Source of the DNA: Austwickia sp039812465
GTDB taxonomy: Bacteria; Actinomycetota; Actinomycetes; Actinomycetales; Dermatophilaceae
NCBI GenBank assembly: GCA_039812465.1
Contig: JBDIAS010000090.1
Location: 1 to 12,847, forward strand
DNA length: 12,847 bases
Direction of reading: 5' to 3'
The translations under genes and the position numbers were made by a program. Under the pieces are notes generated by a model. That model did no database searches, was not told the DNA's origin, and saw only the letters and a list, made by a program, of their open reading frames with translations. Position 1 is the stretch's first letter. Every line of letters starts with the position of its first letter. Positions 12,829-12,847 of the stretch are shown piece after piece.

Positions 12829-12847
12829 CCACGCGTCCGCTCCGCCG

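Overview
The window is very GC-rich chromosomal DNA from an actinomycete. Supporting signs are a mycothiol-dependent maleylpyruvate isomerase family enzyme, a fused CopD/CtaG membrane protein, and several starts that have no Shine-Dalgarno sequence but a TAnnnT box 6-7 bases upstream, the arrangement expected for leaderless mRNAs. A more exact placement (for example Streptosporangiales or Pseudonocardiales) is only a guess. I see no phage, plasmid, insertion sequence, CRISPR array, rRNA or tRNA.

Layout. The 3' part of a GlgC-family nucleotidyltransferase (+) opens the window. A 674-base gene-free gap follows, holding two large inverted repeats and a degenerate repeat tract. A minus-strand pair comes next: the CopD/CtaG fusion, then a nitrilase-family amidohydrolase. 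The fusion diverges, over only 27 bases, from a MDMPI-family enzyme (+). A small two-helix membrane protein (+) follows. Then comes a long fused alpha-beta glycyl-tRNA synthetase (-), which diverges from a LysE-type exporter (+). A 479-base gap with a 51-52 bp tandem array leads to a peptide deformylase (+). The window ends with a YciI-like protein (-) and a 2'-5' RNA ligase/cyclic phosphodiesterase family protein (-).

How the genes work together. Most are housekeeping or general metabolic genes with no shared pathway. GlyRS and peptide deformylase both serve translation. CopD/CtaG links copper handling to cytochrome oxidase maturation. The only clear operon-like pair is copD-ctaG and the nitrilase-family gene, 37 bases apart with a good ribosome binding site.

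The unusual signal is not a gene system but repeat structure. Nearly every intergenic gap holds short tandem repeats whose sequence differs from gap to gap. At five genes the first copy overlaps or directly flanks the stop codon. Two proteins (LysE and the RNA ligase) carry low-complexity insertions that look like the coding counterpart of this expansion. Two adjacent inverted-repeat elements of 111 and 103 bp share one architecture (24-nt arms enclosing two small hairpins) without sharing arm sequence. I did not find convincing evidence of a new defence, biosynthetic or mobile system.
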